Of a stretch of 64,000 nt of DNA, positions 10,473 through 19,721 are shown one piece after another. Location: contig JALVVV010000027.1 in NCBI GenBank assembly GCA_027023265.1, forward strand, positions 1-64,000. The letters are read 5' to 3'. A program made the translations under genes and the position numbers. This DNA comes from DHVE2 group archaeon (GTDB lineage Archaea > Thermoplasmatota > Thermoplasmata > Thermoplasmatales > Aciduliprofundaceae). The notes under the pieces are model-generated. The model worked only from the letters and a program-made list of their open reading frames with translations, ran no database searches and was not told where the DNA came from. Position 1 is the stretch's first letter. Each line of letters begins with the position of its first letter.

Positions 10473-11049
10473 ACTCTCCCTCGAACAGTTTATTTAGCAT
10501 TATCTTTCTTATTTCGTTTATCTTTCTCTCTACAAGAGCATCTATGCTGTAATCCACGCTTTTAATCCCTTTTACGTCCTTTGCGATTATTCCCCCGTGT
10601 TTCACTTCTCCCATTTCTACGGTTGCTTTTGGTGCGAGGCTTTTAACGATGTTATCTACCTTTCCCTTATCTTCAGGGATGCACACAACCACAAACTCTT
10701 CTCCAAACACGGTTTTTGCATCCTTAACCATTGTTGCCAGGTACTCCAGGTATTTCTCGGAGCTTCTTGCTTCCCTTTTAACGTTCTCTATTACCTTGTT
10801 CATTATCTCTTCTCTTGCAGCCATCAATTCTCTTTTGCCTTCAAGGTTAGCATGCGAAATTATGAGACTCCTGATACTCTCCAAGTCCCTATCTCTTTCC
10901 CTTTCTATCTTTTCCTTTTCGTGTTCCCATCTTGTATGTTCATCTTTTTTTATCTTCTCAATTTTCTCGCTTGCTTCCTCTTCAAACATCTTGATTTTTT
11001 TCTCCACATCTTCGTTGATCTTCTCTATTATTCTCTCAATGGCATCCAT
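10465..11049 (-). CDS. atpE: A-type ATP synthase subunit E
   Basis: A 194-residue E subunit of the peripheral stalk, pairing with H. The first about 100 residues are a highly charged helix (IIEKINEDVEKKIKMFEEE onward). The C-terminal globular head ends with SVDYSIDALVERKINEIRK, the usual family close. The frame also has an ATG at 11058 overlapping the atpK stop as ATGA. I prefer the ATG at 11049 because GGAGG touches the first ATG with no spacer but stands at normal distance from the second. Either way the product differs by three residues. Confidence 0.92.
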   Translation of the reverse strand: MDAIERIIEKINEDVEKKIKMFEEEASEKIEKIKKDEHTRWEHEKEKIERERDRDLESIRSLIISHANLEGKRELMAAREEIMNKVIENVKREARSSEKYLEYLATMVKDAKTVFGEEFVVVCIPEDKGKVDNIVKSLAPKATVEMGEVKHGGIIAKDVKGIKSVDYSIDALVERKINEIRKIMLNKLFEGEYA

Positions 11050-11054
11050 TACAA

Positions 11055-12389
11055 TCATCCTCCGAGTATGTGGAGAGCCATCATTATCAGAATAGCCATC
11101 AACAATCCGAATATGGCGTAAGTTTCGCTCATGACGGATAGCACGATGCTCTGGGTCCTCGTGCCCGGATTTTTAACGTATGCCGCAGCACCTGCACCGG
11201 CGGTTATACCCTGTCCAATACCGCTTATGCCTGCCAGACCAACTGCAAATCCTATTCCCAGCACACCTATGCCTATCAACATCACCTGGTACGCAGATTT
11301 CATTGGTATTGTTCCACTCATAAGACCTAAATTCATTATCACAAGTATTGCTGCTAAAAGTGCGTATATTGATTGTGTTTCAGGGAGAACGGCAAAAATC
11401 ATAGAACTTGCGAATGCTCTTGGATTCTGTGCAGTTGCTGCAGAGCCCGATGCCGCCGCTATACCCTGTCCTATTGCCGTTATCCCACTAAGACCCATTC
11501 CAAGGCCAACTCCTATTGCTGCCACACCCATCCCCATGGCGTATGTAGTTGGTGCGCCGTTCTTTATAATTATTGCCATTCCCTGCAGGAGAAGTATTGC
11601 AATAAGCAAGCCGTAAATAGCCTGAGTTTCAGGAAGCACGGTGAATACCACCGCTTTGCCCATTGTCCCCTGTTTCCTGGTCACTCCTATTCCCGTGCCT
11701 GCCACTATACCCTGTCCAATGGCACTCAATCCTGCAATTCCCACGGATAGTCCTGCCCCAAGTGCCATTAACCCTGCTCCAACAGGTATGTTTGATGATG
11801 GATTTAAGCCTCCCCCTGTGAGAGCGCCGGTGTACAATAATATAAGGATTCCTATGAGCAATCCATATATACCCTGAGTTTGCGGGAACGCCTGGAATAT
11901 GAATGCCGTTCTGAATCTATTTTTGTTTTCAGCTATGGCAGCTGCTCCGCTCGCTCCCGCAATACCAACACCTATGGCTGCACCCATGCCAGATGCGCCC
12001 ACCGCTATACCTGCGCCTATTAACGCGAGAGCCATCCCAAGCGGACCTTCATTTACCTTCACTTTTTGCGGGCCGTACACTACTTTAGAGCCTTCTTTCA
12101 CAGTTATTTCATATTCTCCAGATTCTTCAAAATTTACCCTTACAGGATTGCCCATGTACACGTTTTCCGTTCCATCTTTCTCGTTTTTTATTATCCATGT
12201 TACGTTTGTAGATGTAGCTCCTCCATTGTACTCGAATATGTAATCCGTACCCACAACTAATTTTGCTTTTTCAAGCGCGGTGGTTGTGTATCCATGTCCG
12301 TTCCAGCTCCCCTCCTTCACGTTGACCGCGCCAAATGCCGCTCCGCTCATTATGATCATCAACAGCAGGGCAAACAACAGTTTTTTCAT
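11055..12389 (-). CDS. atpK: A-type ATP synthase proteolipid: exported domain fused to four c-hairpins
   Basis: A 444-residue rotor-ring subunit built unlike the usual 80-160-residue form. Residues 1-20 are a signal peptide (MKKLLFALLLMIIMSGAAFG). About 21-113 form a beta-rich exported domain. Four two-helix hairpins follow at about 115-190, 200-275, 282-357 and 365-442. The ion-binding carboxylate is E254, E337 and E422 in hairpins 2-4 (LPETQ, LPETQ, MSETY), but Q170 in hairpin 1 (FPQTQ). Hairpins 2-4 carry a conserved first-helix Gln (IGQGI) that hairpin 1 lacks. It has a 4-nt overlap with atpI. Operon position and motifs make the identity sure. Confidence 0.95.
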   Translation of the reverse strand: MKKLLFALLLMIIMSGAAFGAVNVKEGSWNGHGYTTTALEKAKLVVGTDYIFEYNGGATSTNVTWIIKNEKDGTENVYMGNPVRVNFEESGEYEITVKEGSKVVYGPQKVKVNEGPLGMALALIGAGIAVGASGMGAAIGVGIAGASGAAAIAENKNRFRTAFIFQAFPQTQGIYGLLIGILILLYTGALTGGGLNPSSNIPVGAGLMALGAGLSVGIAGLSAIGQGIVAGTGIGVTRKQGTMGKAVVFTVLPETQAIYGLLIAILLLQGMAIIIKNGAPTTYAMGMGVAAIGVGLGMGLSGITAIGQGIAAASGSAATAQNPRAFASSMIFAVLPETQSIYALLAAILVIMNLGLMSGTIPMKSAYQVMLIGIGVLGIGFAVGLAGISGIGQGITAGAGAAAYVKNPGTRTQSIVLSVMSETYAIFGLLMAILIMMALHILGG

Positions 12390-14536
12390 TTTTTCACACC
12401 TCCAGCTTCTACAATTCTTGAATTTTTCCTTATCTCCTTAAACGGTTCAAATTTCACACCATCTCCTTCATAGAATTTTGAGAAGAATTCTACATACTGC
12501 AATCTCAGGGAGTGCACCAAAGACCCTAATGATTGCAGTAACGCGTTTCCTATATGGGCGAGCACCATGTAAACACCTATAAACAGCCAAAGTGCTGCCT
12601 GTATGTTAATCACACCTATGATTCCTAAAATTACTACAAACGCGGCTATGCCGGACATCCTTTTGTCCCTCTTTTTCCACACCATGGCCAAAAATGCGAA
12701 ACCTATGATTACCAGTGGCATGCAGCATACCATGCTCCCCGTTGCAAGCACCATGCTGCTCATAATTCCTGCGAACAGGTTAATCGTGAGTGCAATTCCC
12801 GATGTGCCCAGATCCAGTGCAAGCAAACGGGAATAGGAAAGCCAGTCTCCAACCATTCCCGTTATGTCAAAGAATGCCATTGCGTTTATTTCAGAATCTC
12901 TGTTTATCATGTGCCCCGGCACTCCGCTCAGGAACACAAGACCTATTGCTAAAAGCAGCCAGCCAACGTTCATCAGCATTGGCTCTACGTGCCACCAGTT
13001 AAACATAGCACCTATTAGTATTGCGCTTGCAGGTAATATTAAGAACCAGGATAGTTCTGAGGTTAAAAAGTCCCCATATTTTTTGTATTTTAAATGATGA
13101 TATGCTCCAAGTATCAGTCCAAGTGATATCTGGGCAATACCCACTATTAGTGCTATTGTTAGCACGTATACTGCGTTTGTCATAGGGTCCATTAAGGGTG
13201 TGTAATGAATGAATTGAGACATGGGATTGTGCGAGTCAAGTGGTCCAAAAATACCTCCCTGGATAATACCGAATATTATTGCAGATATACCTGATGCAAA
13301 CAGGATTTTTCCTAAAGTTCTGTTTGTCCAGTCGTATTTTCCTATCTTAAACCAAAGCAGGTATCCCAATACAGTTATTATGAATCCATAACCTGCGTCA
13401 CCGAGGGTGAGTCCAAAATATGCTACAAACAGGGGGGCTATTATCGCTGTTGGGTCTATGTACCCGTACTTTGGGGTGGAGTACATTTCCACAAATGCCT
13501 GGAAGGGCCATAATATTCTTGGATTGTTGAACATGACTGGAGTATCCTCCCCTTCAGCGTCTTTCCATTTGACGATAGCAAGGCCTTCAGATGCTTTATT
13601 TATATCTTCAATTGCCGCATCCAGCCTTTTTTTAGCTATGTATCCCCTTATCACTGTGGTATAATCTGTCTTTCCAAATCGGTTGTGATAGTCTTCTTTA
13701 ATTTTTTCGTTTTCCAAATCGTCGTAAAGTACTGCAAGGTGCCCGTAATGCTCATCTCTCATTTTCTTTATTTTTGCTTTGATTTTTTCTTTCTCTTCTT
13801 CAAGCTCCCGTATCTTTTCGTTTGCCTTTTGTATGGCTTCATTGGGTTTTCCTTCAAAACCCTCTAAATCAAATTCAGAAAAATTTGAAAATCGCAGGGC
13901 GGATTCCACATCTTTCTTGTCATGAAGGAGATATGCTATGACCACTATGTAAAGCAAGCTCTTTTTCTTACCTCTTGTGCTGTACCAAATAGCGATTTTT
14001 CCCTCACTTTTCAGCTTAAGCAAGTGCTCTATGTCCCGGGTTATTCCAGCGGAAACCTTTACGTATGTTCCCTCTCCCAAATATTTCAAGTTAAAATCAA
14101 GCCCAGTTAAAAGTCTCAATTCTTCTATGTGCTTTTTCACATTTTCTATTGAGGTATTAACTCTTTCCCACTCCCTTCCTAACTCAAGAATTTGTGATTC
14201 AAGAGCTTCAAGGGTTTCATCTGCATCCTTTATAATTTCATCTCTACGCCTCTCTGTGGCATCGTATTTTTCAGGTGCCGGAGGATTAAGAAGCCCCTTT
14301 ATGCCCCCATTGCTCTTCTCTTTTGCAATGTTGAGTATGCTCATTAACTTGGAAATTCTAAAGCTTCTATCCACTATACTCCCTACATCTCTGGAAGGTT
14401 TTGCCTGCTCAACATTCTCTATACCGTGCTGGACTATGTGCATGAATCCCTTTCTCTGCATTGCTCTGAGCACATCGTATTTTACTGCATCGTGAACTAA
14501 AATCTCGACCTCAGCCATCTTGGCCGGGAAAAGCAT
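12386..14536 (-). CDS. atpI: A-type ATP synthase subunit I
   Basis: A 716-residue I subunit (V-type a homologue), the membrane stator that forms the ion half-channels against the c-ring. The N-terminal about 350 residues are cytoplasmic, with two coiled-coil stretches. The C-terminal part has about 7-8 membrane helices, including FGLTLGDAGYGF and the SYSRLLALDLGTSGIAL segment with the conserved channel Arg. A GTG at 14545 is in frame, but it lies within the site GGTGAATC that serves the ATG at 14536. It starts 5 nt after the atpH stop and overlaps atpK by 4 nt. Confidence 0.94.
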   Translation of the reverse strand: MLFPAKMAEVEILVHDAVKYDVLRAMQRKGFMHIVQHGIENVEQAKPSRDVGSIVDRSFRISKLMSILNIAKEKSNGGIKGLLNPPAPEKYDATERRRDEIIKDADETLEALESQILELGREWERVNTSIENVKKHIEELRLLTGLDFNLKYLGEGTYVKVSAGITRDIEHLLKLKSEGKIAIWYSTRGKKKSLLYIVVIAYLLHDKKDVESALRFSNFSEFDLEGFEGKPNEAIQKANEKIRELEEEKEKIKAKIKKMRDEHYGHLAVLYDDLENEKIKEDYHNRFGKTDYTTVIRGYIAKKRLDAAIEDINKASEGLAIVKWKDAEGEDTPVMFNNPRILWPFQAFVEMYSTPKYGYIDPTAIIAPLFVAYFGLTLGDAGYGFIITVLGYLLWFKIGKYDWTNRTLGKILFASGISAIIFGIIQGGIFGPLDSHNPMSQFIHYTPLMDPMTNAVYVLTIALIVGIAQISLGLILGAYHHLKYKKYGDFLTSELSWFLILPASAILIGAMFNWWHVEPMLMNVGWLLLAIGLVFLSGVPGHMINRDSEINAMAFFDITGMVGDWLSYSRLLALDLGTSGIALTINLFAGIMSSMVLATGSMVCCMPLVIIGFAFLAMVWKKRDKRMSGIAAFVVILGIIGVINIQAALWLFIGVYMVLAHIGNALLQSLGSLVHSLRLQYVEFFSKFYEGDGVKFEPFKEIRKNSRIVEAGGVKK

Positions 14537-14541
14537 TTGAT

Positions 14542-14853
14542 TCACCCTATAATATCGTTAACAATTTCACGAGAGACCTTCAAAATCTTTTCCTCGGGTA
14601 TGCTCCTTATCTTCTCTGCTTTTTCTTTGTATTCTTTTTTGATTTTCTCTGCCTCTATGGTTGCCTCTCTTTTTGCCTCTTCTTTCATTCTTCTGATCTC
14701 TTCAAGAAGGGCATTTTTCTCATTTTCTATCTCAATAGCTATTTCCTTCTTCGCTTTTTCCACTCGCTCTCTTGATTCTACCCTTGCCCTCTCTATTCTC
14801 TCTTTTGCTCTCTCTTCAGCATCGCGAATTTTTTTGATATCATCCTCTATCAT
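14542..14853 (-). CDS. atpH: A-type ATP synthase subunit H
   Basis: A 103-residue, almost wholly charged helical protein (AEERAKERIERARVESRERV), matching subunit H of the peripheral stalk, which coils with subunit E. It is the first gene of the operon. A TATA-like TTATAAATAG lies about 25 nt before the ATG, at 14873-14884, so the operon message is probably leaderless. Low-complexity coiled coils are hard to assign alone; the operon position decides the call. Confidence 0.88.
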   Translation of the reverse strand: MIEDDIKKIRDAEERAKERIERARVESRERVEKAKKEIAIEIENEKNALLEEIRRMKEEAKREATIEAEKIKKEYKEKAEKIRSIPEEKILKVSREIVNDIIG

Positions 14854-14872
14854 TCATCGGCATATTGCTTTT

Positions 14873-14884
14873 CTATTTATAAAG
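14873..14884 (-). promoter_or_regulatory. TATA box of the ATP synthase operon
   Basis: On the minus strand CTTTATAAATAG is centred about 25 nt before the atpH ATG at 14853. No other good promoter is seen inside the tightly overlapped operon, so this one probably drives all eight genes. Confidence 0.55.
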
Positions 14885-15034
14885 TTTTGTTATTTGCAAA
14901 ATAATACATTGTGAGGCACAATACCACTTATTGTTTAATTTTGCTCGGATTTACCCAATATTTTTTGATGTTTTGAGGAAAGTTGTATAAAAAAGTTAAT
15001 TTACTTGTATTGTCTGCTCTTAGCAGGTGAATGT

Positions 15035-16147
15035 ATGGGCGAGGGTGAATGGCAATATGGAGTTGATTTTGAGGGTGTGGCCAAGAAGTTTAAGAGACGG
15101 ATGTTTTTTGCGATAACTCTCATAGTGGTCTCGATAATAATCTCTGCGCTCTTGCTCATGTCATTTTTTATGTCTTCTTCACCAGTGGTGGGAAAATGGC
15201 ATTTCACCGAGGAGAAGGAGATTTTGCACAGGGAGAATATCACTAATCCCTTAGACGAATATATGGTGTTCAACGCGAGCGGAACAGGATATACTTCTTA
15301 CAACGACCCGGTTGTGGGTACCGAAACTCACTCTTTTTCTTGGAAAGAGTTGAAGGACAGCAGGTTGGAAATCACATACTATGGGAATTCAAGCGTATAT
15401 TCATACATCGTGCAGGGAGATAAAATAATCTTAGAGTACATAGATTTGCAAGGGAACGAATTCATAAAGTACGGAGAGCGGGTTAAAACAATTCCTCCAC
15501 CTCAAGGTGGCATGTTGTTAGGCAGTTTGATATTCAATGAGGGGACTTCCAATTTATCCAAGGGCTGGATAAATATGACTTTGAATCTAACGCATCCGGA
15601 AAGCATGGTGCCTTCGTGCATCTCGCTGCTGGTGAACAATACCCCACTTCGCTATGTGAATAAAATCACGGGGGATAGGCAGTGGAGCTTTTTGGATTTG
15701 GATGACAACGGAAAGGTGAGCAATGGAGACATAATTGAAATCCATTACACGGGGGTCAAATCGGACGATACAATAATCCTAACTTGCAAGGACCACGAGG
15801 GTAATATCTATGGCGAGACTTCCAAAGGCGTTCTATATGGGAGTTTGATTTATGATGCGGACAGCTCGAACATCGCGGCGGGCTGGGTGAATTTGACTAT
15901 ATCCCTGACGAATCCAGATTATTTGAATCCTCCATACGTCCATATTACAATAGAGAATTTGGGAGAATTGCATTATGCAGAAGAAATAACAGAAGACGGG
16001 CAGTGGAGCTTTGTGGATTTGGACGGGACGGGGACCATAACCAGCGGGGATAAAATTGTGATTCACAGCACATCCACCATGGATGGGGACACGATAAAAC
16101 TAACGTACGATTTTTACCAAGCGTCCTTTGAAGTGACGGTTCCATAA
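15035..16147 (+). CDS. Membrane-anchored surface protein with two tandem repeats
   Basis: A 370-residue protein of unknown function. A short cytoplasmic tail precedes one membrane helix (about 24-46, FFAITLIVVSIIISALLLMS), so most of the protein lies outside. The first outer region (VVGKW onward) resembles lipocalin-like small domains. Two repeats of about 110 residues follow, each opening with LLGSLIF or LYGSLIY and containing WSF(L/V)DLDxxGxxxxGD. This Asp-rich loop suggests metal binding. An upstream TTG at 15005 is in frame. The ATG at 15035 is preferred because AGGTGA ends 4 nt before it. It is divergent from the ATP synthase operon. Confidence 0.7.
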   Translation: MGEGEWQYGVDFEGVAKKFKRRMFFAITLIVVSIIISALLLMSFFMSSSPVVGKWHFTEEKEILHRENITNPLDEYMVFNASGTGYTSYNDPVVGTETHSFSWKELKDSRLEITYYGNSSVYSYIVQGDKIILEYIDLQGNEFIKYGERVKTIPPPQGGMLLGSLIFNEGTSNLSKGWINMTLNLTHPESMVPSCISLLVNNTPLRYVNKITGDRQWSFLDLDDNGKVSNGDIIEIHYTGVKSDDTIILTCKDHEGNIYGETSKGVLYGSLIYDADSSNIAAGWVNLTISLTNPDYLNPPYVHITIENLGELHYAEEITEDGQWSFVDLDGTGTITSGDKIVIHSTSTMDGDTIKLTYDFYQASFEVTVP

Positions 16148-16175
16148 CTTTTACTCATTTTTGTCCAAAAAATAT

Positions 16176-16185
16176 GATATATAAG
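16176..16185 (+). promoter_or_regulatory. TATA box and GGTGAT site of the Mrp gene
   Basis: GATATATAAG lies about 30-39 nt before the ATG at 16215. GGTGAT at 16204-16209 leaves a 5-nt spacer. This is one of the cleanest promoter plus ribosome binding site pairs in the window. Confidence 0.6.
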
Positions 16186-16214
16186 TACCCTTATCCCTCG
16201 CAAGGTGATGAAAA

Positions 16215-17048
16215 ATGGGAGCACCTATAGATCCAAATCAGGCCAAGGCTATGGCAGAGAGAATAAAGCAATCGAAAGAAACTGAAAAGAGGATAGCTGA
16301 AAAGATGAAAAAAATAAAGCACAAGCTGATGGTGCTTAGTGGGAAGGGCGGAGTTGGAAAAACAACTGTGGCCGTGAATTTAGCTGCGACACTTGCGCTT
16401 AAAGGATATAAGGTTGGCCTTTTAGATGCAGATATTCATGGTCCAAACGTGCCCAAGATGTTGGGGGTGCAGGATGCAAAGCTAATGGTTAATGAGGAAC
16501 AAAAAATAGTTCCTGTTGAGCCAATACCCAATCTAAAAGTGATATCCATTCAAATGGCGCTTCCGCAGGATGACTTGCCTGTGGTGTGGCGCGGTCCTTT
16601 AAAGCACAAGGCCATTCAGCAGCTTTTGGATGATGTTGCATGGGGCGAGTTAGATTATCTCATAATAGATATGCCCCCGGGCACGGGAGACGAGTCTTTG
16701 AGCGTGTCCCAGTTAATTCCAGATTTGGATGGCATGCTAATAGTGGTGACACCACAGGAAGTAGCCATTCTTGACGGAACAAAGGCCATAAACTTTGCAA
16801 AGCAGATGAACAAAAAGGTGGTGGGCGTTATCGAAAACATGGCCGGTGAGATTTTTGGACACGGGGGTGGCAAGAAGGTTGCAGAGAAGTACAGCGTGCC
16901 GTTTTTGGGAAGCATACCCATGGATAGCAATATTGTTAAGTGCGGGGATACCGGTACTCCTTTTGTTCTTGAGTACAAGGACAGCGAGGCGGCAAAGGCT
17001 TTTGAAGAGGTAGTTACCAACCTTCAGAAAGTGCTTGAAGAGAGCTGA
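16215..17048 (+). CDS. Mrp/NBP35-type iron-sulfur carrier ATPase
   Basis: A 277-residue P-loop ATPase of the Mrp/ApbC/NBP35 family, which carries and delivers Fe-S clusters. A charged N-terminal helix is followed by the deviant Walker A SGKGGVGKTT, then LLDADIHGPNVPKMLG, the family IDMPPGTGDE segment and the closing GSIPMD. The C-terminal CxxC that binds a bridging cluster in many homologues is not visible: the late part has a single Cys in NIVKCGDTG. This is a real point of doubt about cluster binding. Its 3' end overlaps the convergent phosphoesterase gene by 35 nt. Confidence 0.9.
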   Translation: MGAPIDPNQAKAMAERIKQSKETEKRIAEKMKKIKHKLMVLSGKGGVGKTTVAVNLAATLALKGYKVGLLDADIHGPNVPKMLGVQDAKLMVNEEQKIVPVEPIPNLKVISIQMALPQDDLPVVWRGPLKHKAIQQLLDDVAWGELDYLIIDMPPGTGDESLSVSQLIPDLDGMLIVVTPQEVAILDGTKAINFAKQMNKKVVGVIENMAGEIFGHGGGKKVAEKYSVPFLGSIPMDSNIVKCGDTGTPFVLEYKDSEAAKAFEEVVTNLQKVLEES

Positions 17049-17751
17049 TTTTTCCCAGGGGAATTATCCCCACTTTTTCATCTATGCCTATTATTTTGAA
17101 ATCTCTTGGATTTCTCCTTAAAATAGGGGATATGTAATCGTTTTTGGTAATATCCGTTCCTGAGGCGTATATGCTCATTGCAGGAATAACCACAATATCT
17201 GATGAGTGTAGAAAGCATGGAATCTTTATTGTTGCCGCAATCTTATCTCTAATGCTAACGCTGGGGTGCTCGTGGCCAATAATTGTTACCCGTGTTTTGT
17301 CAATTTCCAAGTTATTGTGCCCATGGACGAATATGTATTTTCCAATTTCATGGCTATTTCCCATTGAAATACCTCTTTTTCTGAGTATGCCTGAAAGAAA
17401 GTTATCATGGTTCCCGCGCACAACTACGAGATTTGTTCTCTCCAGCAGGTAATCTAAGACATATTCAATTTCGTTCCATTCCTGTCTCATGTTCTTTGAA
17501 AACTCGTGCTTGAAATCGCCGTTGATGATTAATTTTTTCGGCTCGTAGCTTTCAAAAATTTTGTCTAATATGGACAGTATGTGCCTCTTTTGTATTTTCG
17601 GTAGAAAAATTCCCTTGGTGGCCATGACCTCTTCATACCCTAAATGCAAGTCTGCAATAACTCCTGTTTCGTATTCTTCTATATATAGCATCCCGTACTT
17701 GGTGAATGTTAAATCTCCTATCTGTAGCTCTTCCACAAATCCATTATGCAA
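17014..17751 (-). CDS. Calcineurin-like metallophosphoesterase
   Basis: A protein of up to 245 residues with the full dimetal phosphoesterase set: ADLHLGYEE (D-x-H), INGDFKHEF (GD-x2-H), VRGNHDN (GNHD), the HGH of FVHGHNN, and IGHEHPS. It resembles the ICC-like archaeal/bacterial group often linked to nucleic acid processing, but the substrate is unknown. The start is uncertain. The frame opens at a TTG (17751), with an in-frame GTG at 17736 and no ATG before the fold. It follows the SPASM radical SAM gene by 15 nt, so it is probably cotranscribed with it. Confidence 0.82.
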   Translation of the reverse strand: MHNGFVEELQIGDLTFTKYGMLYIEEYETGVIADLHLGYEEVMATKGIFLPKIQKRHILSILDKIFESYEPKKLIINGDFKHEFSKNMRQEWNEIEYVLDYLLERTNLVVVRGNHDNFLSGILRKRGISMGNSHEIGKYIFVHGHNNLEIDKTRVTIIGHEHPSVSIRDKIAATIKIPCFLHSSDIVVIPAMSIYASGTDITKNDYISPILRRNPRDFKIIGIDEKVGIIPLGKISSLQALSEGW

Positions 17752-17766
17752 TTCTGGTTAATCAAT

Positions 17767-18837
17767 TTAAGGAATAATCTCCGTGGTGTTGTTGAATGGT
17801 GGATAGTAAAAATCATCTTTTTTATACATTCCTTCGTCTATTAGCTTTTCTATCTCTTTCTTTGCCCAATCCATCTCATTTACGAGGTGCCTAACTGTCC
17901 CACATATTTTGTAAAACCCGTCCATGCCCCACAATCTTTCTTTATTTGCAAAGAGGCATCTGCCACCGCAGATTGGATACAAATCGCAAGATAGACATGG
18001 CTCGTCTATGCCCACTGAATTTCTTAAATCTTCGGGATTCTTTTTTCTTATGTCTCCAAGCTCGTTCCATTCAAACTCTCCCCCGATGGGGCATGCGAGG
18101 ATTCTTCCATCTGTGGCGATAGCAAAGGAATCCCTTCCAGCACCGCAGGGCACTCCGTTTTCTGGCCAGAACATTCTCTTTATAACCCCCTGAAAGGGTA
18201 CTATTCCGGGTATTTGTCCCTTTTTAATTTCTTCAACCCACCACTTTGCAAGCTTGGTAATCCCTGGATTATATGAATTTTTAACCCATGCATCAAAATC
18301 AGTCCATGAATCGTCAGGGGCCCACACTACGTTTAGCTGCCAGTGCACGTGGTCGAAGGGCAAGGATAACAGATGCCTGACGTCCCTGTAAATATCACTT
18401 TTCTCGCTTACGGCCATTCTTGCTATTAAATCTCCACTATATCTTTTTCTTATCTTTTTTACTCTATCTATCACAATTTCGTATACTCCATTGCCCCTGT
18501 AATAGTTAGTTACTTCCCTGATTCCATCAATGGATACAAGTATGGAATCAATTCTGTTAAGGTATTCATCTGGTATTTTGTGGAGGAAGAACCCGTTTGT
18601 TTGAATAACAAATTTCTTTGCTTTTACGCTATCCATTATTTCTTTCATCTTGTCAATTCTCAAAAGTGGTTCTCCTCCGTAAAATGCAATTATTGCGTCT
18701 TTATCTTTTTCCACGAAATTTTTCAGGTCATCTATTTCATAACTGATTTCGTGAGGCATCACTTCAGCAGGTATGGTACCTCCACAGTACCTGCAATTCA
18801 GGTTGCACACTCCTGTGAGAAAAACTATGTAGAGCAT
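17767..18837 (-). CDS. Radical SAM/SPASM peptide-modifying-type protein
   Basis: A 356-residue radical SAM enzyme. The cluster motif CNLNCRYC begins at residue 11, the SAM loop is FYGGEPLLR, and QTNGFFL follows. The C-terminal SPASM region has CGAGRDSFAIATDGRILACP and CLSCDLYPICGGRC. It closes with a Cys near KICG, giving the Cys set for auxiliary 4Fe-4S clusters. SPASM proteins commonly modify ribosomally made peptides or mature enzymes. This one looks like the archaeal AF0577-type group, from memory of that family. No precursor peptide gene is seen next to it. The metallophosphoesterase gene follows by 15 nt. Confidence 0.85.
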   Translation of the reverse strand: MLYIVFLTGVCNLNCRYCGGTIPAEVMPHEISYEIDDLKNFVEKDKDAIIAFYGGEPLLRIDKMKEIMDSVKAKKFVIQTNGFFLHKIPDEYLNRIDSILVSIDGIREVTNYYRGNGVYEIVIDRVKKIRKRYSGDLIARMAVSEKSDIYRDVRHLLSLPFDHVHWQLNVVWAPDDSWTDFDAWVKNSYNPGITKLAKWWVEEIKKGQIPGIVPFQGVIKRMFWPENGVPCGAGRDSFAIATDGRILACPIGGEFEWNELGDIRKKNPEDLRNSVGIDEPCLSCDLYPICGGRCLFANKERLWGMDGFYKICGTVRHLVNEMDWAKKEIEKLIDEGMYKKDDFYYPPFNNTTEIIP

Positions 18838-18899
18838 ATTCCTTCATCCCTGCAAAGAAATAAAGTTTCTCATGTGTAAAAAAAGTAAGTGTTACTTGT

Positions 18900-19721
18900 T
18901 TAGCTTATGGCTGCGCTCTCTCTTATCTTTGAAAATCTTTCTTGAAGCCTTCTCAGTGCGTAATCTAAAGTATCCTTTGCGCTCAGACTTCCATCGGTCT
19001 CAAACTGAAATATGAACCAGTTGTTATCTTCCTTTATCACGGGATTGTCGAATGACAGGAGCTTTGCCATAGTTTTACATTTTCTATCATCGGTAAATGT
19101 TATCTTATCCTTGTCCTCGTAAATCACGTTTTCTGGACACGTATTCTTTACTTCTTCCCAGTAATCACTATCGTCTTTTTTAACGGTAATCTCTCTGTGG
19201 TACTTGTAGCTAACACCGCTTGTTACCTGCCATTTGGCATGCTCTCTCGCGGTGCCCATTATAGCTTCAGCTTCAAGTAATATTGCCTGGTTATCTTTTA
19301 ACTTTACTATGGGGATGAGCGAATCTACTGGCCTGAATTTCTGGTCTCCATGGGGAACAAGGTCCCCTGAATAAACAGTGGCTGGACCATGTTTGTTAAG
19401 GGTATATGTTACTGTACAAAGAGGACATCCTTCATCTGGTGGATGGTCACAATCCTCCCTGAACTTCATGTTTAAGTCAGTTGGAAGGGGAATCAGACCC
19501 AACCTGTGTGCTATTATTTCGTCAAACAGGGGGGTGGTGGAATCGTGAACATTGCCATTTTTGTCTCTTATCTGTCCGTGATGAAATATTACCTTGTGTA
19601 TGGCGAGCTTGGGTATGTCGTTTATAAGGGTCCTTCTAAGAGCGTTGGCCATAGAGGGTGTTATTCCCTTTATTTCAAACTTTATGTATTTTTCTTCCAT
19701 CTCCAGTATGTTGAGCTCCAT
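18900..19721 (-). CDS. rpoD: DNA-directed RNA polymerase subunit D
   Basis: A 273-residue archaeal RNA polymerase subunit D (Rpb3 / bacterial alpha homologue), which nucleates assembly with subunit L. The dimerisation region shows [20 protein letters not shown] Cys-rich loop in the middle ([12 protein letters not shown]) marks the insertion domain. The ferredoxin-like third domain, which holds an Fe-S cluster in some archaea, is reduced here, with only two cysteines (NTCPEN and RKCK), so cluster binding looks lost. It abuts rps11, the conserved S13-S4-S11-RpoD order. Confidence 0.95.
   Translation of the reverse strand: MELNILEMEEKYIKFEIKGITPSMANALRRTLINDIPKLAIHKVIFHHGQIRDKNGNVHDSTTPLFDEIIAHRLGLIPLPTDLNMKFREDCDHPPDEGCPLCTVTYTLNKHGPATVYSGDLVPHGDQKFRPVDSLIPIVKLKDNQAILLEAEAIMGTAREHAKWQVTSGVSYKYHREITVKKDDSDYWEEVKNTCPENVIYEDKDKITFTDDRKCKTMAKLLSFDNPVIKEDNNWFIFQFETDGSLSAKDTLDYALRRLQERFSKIRESAAIS

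Noticed and set aside
10597-11121. Long plus-strand frames opposite atpE, and similar frames opposite other genes
   Set aside because: They are antisense shadows of charged coiled-coil genes, rich in Phe, Ser and Leu, with no start signals.
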